A DNA stretch of 64,000 nucleotides from Aneurinibacillus soli (GTDB taxonomy: Bacteria > Bacillota > Bacilli > Aneurinibacillales > Aneurinibacillaceae), in the NCBI RefSeq assembly GCF_002355375.1, contig NZ_AP017312.1, forward strand, positions 345,001 to 409,000, in the 5' to 3' direction. Shown here one piece after another: positions 62,042 through 64,000 of this stretch (positions are counted from its first letter, which is position 1; each line of letters begins with the position of its first letter). The translations under genes were made by a program, and so were the position numbers. The notes under the pieces are model-generated. The model had not been told where the DNA came from. It was given only the letters and a program-made list of their open reading frames with translations, and did not search any database.

Positions 62042-63379
62042 ATGGTTACTCATTTGCTTGAACAGGTAAAAAAAACAAGAAAAACCTTACGCCAGCAGAT
62101 CATCGCAGCCGTGTTAAATCAGTTTGATGAGCAGAGTATGAAGTTAGATCGAAGTATGAGACAAGAGAAATATCGCAAAATGATGGGAAATCCTTTTCGC
62201 TTCTATAGAGGGAGTGCCTATTTATTTTATTATGATGTAACGAATGTTCCATTTTCTTTTCATACACCCGAGGATAAACCGACATGGATTCAAGGGGATT
62301 TGCATTTCGAGAACTTCGGTGCCTTTCAGAATGAGCAAGGGCATATCGTGTATGATGTGAATGATTTTGACGAAGGATACATGGGGTCTTATTTATACGA
62401 CATTTTGCGTATGACAACAAGCATTGCGCTGTTTTGTGAAGGACAGGGGCTCGGTGAGGATGAGCAGACAGAAAATATTGCAGCGTATGTAGCTGCTTAT
62501 TACAAACAGCTACTACGATTTGAACGGAAAAAAGAAGACCCTGTTACGTTATTTTTCACGAAAGATAATACAGAAGGGCCGATACGCAAAGTATTGAAGA
62601 AGCTAGAAAAGCGACAGGCGAGCGAATGGCTTGAAGGAATTACGTCTGTTGGGGAAGACAGCCGCCGTTGTTTCGTGTTGACAGATGAAATCCAACCTGT
62701 GAGCAATGAAGAACGTGCCGTGCTCGAACAAGTATGGACGGAGTATATGGAGAGTCTAGATGTGGAAGATCGGCGTGCCCATGAGTTCTACCGGATTAAA
62801 GATATCGCACACAAGCATGGTTCGGGAACGGCTTCCATTGGCCTTGCGCGATATTATGTGCTTATAGAGGGAGATGGACAAGGGGAACTGGATGATCTTG
62901 TATTGGAAGTAAAAGAGGTGCGTACACCCATTCCGGCGTATTTCTTGCCGTATAATGAGGGATTTTGGCAGCGTCATTCCCATCAAGGGGAAAGGGTTAT
63001 TACTACACAGAAAGCCATGCATCATCATGAGGACCCGTATCTTGGATTTATTACTATAGGGGATCGACATTTTTATGTACGGGAACGTTCACCATTCAAG
63101 AAGCGGGTGAAAGCGAAGCATTTGACGGATGTGAAAGAAATCAATTCGACAGTCGAGATTATGGGACGGATCACGGCAAAGATTCATGCACGTGCGGATA
63201 CAGACGTGCAGCGAGATCTCCTTTCTTATCATAGTGAAGAAGAGATTCTACGTGCGATTGGTGGGGATTTTGAAGCGTTTTGTGCACAGATAATATTTTG
63301 GTCAATGATGTATAAGCAGCAAGTGAAGGAAGACTATGTGTTGTTTTGTGATTGGTGCAGGGAAGAATTTGATATATAA
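62042..63379 (+). CDS. DUF2252 family protein
   Basis: Cytoplasmic protein of 445 residues of the DUF2252 family, which has a kinase-like (aminoglycoside phosphotransferase-like) fold by prediction. Visible motifs are MGNPFRFYRGSAYLFYYD, GDLHFENFGAF and YDVNDFDEGYMGSYLYDI, the latter two resembling catalytic-loop and metal-binding motifs of kinase-like enzymes. No substrate is established. GGGGGG precedes ATG 62042; a GTG at 62000 is less well placed. It is transcribed with its own terminator. Confidence 0.88.
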   Translation: MVTHLLEQVKKTRKTLRQQIIAAVLNQFDEQSMKLDRSMRQEKYRKMMGNPFRFYRGSAYLFYYDVTNVPFSFHTPEDKPTWIQGDLHFENFGAFQNEQGHIVYDVNDFDEGYMGSYLYDILRMTTSIALFCEGQGLGEDEQTENIAAYVAAYYKQLLRFERKKEDPVTLFFTKDNTEGPIRKVLKKLEKRQASEWLEGITSVGEDSRRCFVLTDEIQPVSNEERAVLEQVWTEYMESLDVEDRRAHEFYRIKDIAHKHGSGTASIGLARYYVLIEGDGQGELDDLVLEVKEVRTPIPAYFLPYNEGFWQRHSHQGERVITTQKAMHHHEDPYLGFITIGDRHFYVRERSPFKKRVKAKHLTDVKEINSTVEIMGRITAKIHARADTDVQRDLLSYHSEEEILRAIGGDFEAFCAQIIFWSMMYKQQVKEDYVLFCDWCREEFDI

Positions 63380-63401
63380 GTAGAGTAAAAAGGGATGCGA
63401 T

Positions 63402-63440
63402 AAAAAAGGGACAACCTACCTAGATGGTTGTCCCTTTTTT
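63402..63440 (+). terminator. Intrinsic terminator after the DUF2252 gene
   Basis: AAAAAAGGGACAACC and GGTTGTCCCTTTTTT are perfect 15-bp arms around a nine-base loop. With A and T tracts on both sides it could act in both directions. Confidence 0.93.
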
Positions 63441-63574
63441 ATACCCTTCCTGGTCTCTTGTTCATTGTACGATCGGGTTTTTCTCAACCTATGTCAGCAT
63501 CCTGCTTGATTGGGCTATTCGGAATGACCAACGAAACGGTTTTCCCTTCATTTACTCCCAGTAATCGAAAATCA

Positions 63575-63598
63575 AACTTTTTAAAATGCTCATACGTC
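63575..63598 (+). promoter_or_regulatory. Candidate ECF-type promoter of the sigma factor gene
   Basis: AAC (63575-63577), 17 nt, CGTC (63595-63598) fits the AAC/CGTC pattern used by SigM/SigV/SigW-type ECF sigma factors. It lies 54 nt before the start codon, so the sigma factor may transcribe its own gene. Confidence 0.5.
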
Positions 63599-63619
63599 TT
63601 TTATTTGTAAGGCAAGTGA

Positions 63620-63637
63620 TTGATACGCGCGTATCAA
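63620..63637. promoter_or_regulatory. Perfect 18-bp palindrome before the ECF sigma gene
   Basis: TTGATACGCGCGTATCAA is a perfect palindrome lying between the ECF-type promoter and the start codon, touching the ribosome binding site AAGGAG. It could be an operator or an mRNA hairpin that hides the ribosome binding site. Confidence 0.6.
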
Positions 63638-63651
63638 AGGAGAGTATTCAA

Positions 63652-64000
63652 ATGAATAGGAAGTTAGAAAAATTACTTATACGTTTAATTACGGAAAATA
63701 AAGAGAATGTGTATCGGTTAGCGTTCAGCTATGTAAAGAATGCAGAAGATGCACTGGATATTGTTCAGGATTCTATACATAAGGCTTTGTCATCATCAGA
63801 AACCTTAAAATCCGAAGGTTCGATGAAAGGCTGGTTTTATAGGATTGTGGTGAATACATCGCTCGATTTCCTGAGAAAACAAGGGAAAATTCAACTTATG
63901 GATGATAAAACGTTGGAATTTCATAGCCCCATAAGTGAAGACGCTTATCATGATATTGATTTGGAGAAGGCTCTGGATGAATTACCTCATGCCTTTCGGA
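63652..64000 (+). CDS. ECF-type RNA polymerase sigma factor (N-terminal part, cut by window edge)
   Basis: The first 116 residues of a sigma-70-family protein. Region 2 reads LAFSYVKNAEDALDIVQDSIHKAL, then GWFYRIVVNTSLDFLRKQGK, typical of SigV-like ECF factors. Region 4 begins at the edge (ALDELPHAFR). AAGGAG lies 9 nt before ATG 63652. An anti-sigma factor gene would be expected just downstream, outside the window. Confidence 0.9.
   Translation, partial: MNRKLEKLLIRLITENKENVYRLAFSYVKNAEDALDIVQDSIHKALSSSETLKSEGSMKGWFYRIVVNTSLDFLRKQGKIQLMDDKTLEFHSPISEDAYHDIDLEKALDELPHAFR

Overview
The window is the replication-origin region of a spore-forming Gram-positive bacterium of the order Bacillales, most likely the Aneurinibacillus/Brevibacillus side of the Paenibacillaceae. 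The assignment rests on the conserved origin gene order, remB, yyaC, noc, the complete wal operon, a gerA-type germination operon and S-layer (SLH) proteins. No species can be proven from the sequence alone.

Layout. 1-8290 (minus strand): gyrA (truncated by the window edge), gyrB, remB, recF, yaaA, dnaN and dnaA. Origin signals lie on both sides of dnaA: a cluster of DnaA boxes at 8291-8853, and a DnaA-trio/unwinding element between dnaA and dnaN. 8854-41123 (plus strand): rpmH, rnpA, yidC, jag, mnmE, mnmG, rsmG, noc, parA, parB, a cysteine desulfurase-like gene, DUF554, yyaC (minus), DUF3343, mscS, DUF951, ychF, rpsF-ssb-rpsR, yybS, gdpP, rplI, dnaB (interrupted by an intein), purA, an M23 peptidase, walR-K-H-I-J, htrA, a CxxH/CxxC-type protein and rlmH. 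Nearly all of these are co-oriented with replication.

41106-58150 is an accessory block placed exactly at the 3' end of rlmH. The last 18 bases of rlmH (Glu-Pro-Tyr-His-Lys-stop) recur at 46200-46217 and 58133-58150, and both copies still encode EPYHK-stop. This is the arrangement left by SCC (staphylococcal cassette chromosome) elements, so the block reads as two tandem SCC-like cassettes without a visible ccr recombinase. Cassette A (41124-46217) holds a TetR regulator and an oxidoreductase operon (SDR, medium-chain dehydrogenase, SMP-30-like propeller, SDR). Cassette B (46218-58150) runs head-on to replication. It encodes a large hybrid kinase, a response regulator with a SARP/BTAD-type output, and two SLH-anchored repeat proteins.

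The strongest new observation is in cassette B. Its three promoters (kinase operon and both SLH genes) share one architecture: heptamer direct repeats TTGTGAG spaced every 11 bp, followed by exactly 10 bp and a -10 box. SARP-type activators use this kind of site, so the cassette appears to be a self-contained sensor, regulator and surface-protein circuit.

58276-64000 returns to sporulation and housekeeping-like genes: a gerA-gerB-gerC germinant-receptor operon, a DUF2252 protein, and the start of an ECF sigma factor gene behind what looks like an autoregulated promoter.
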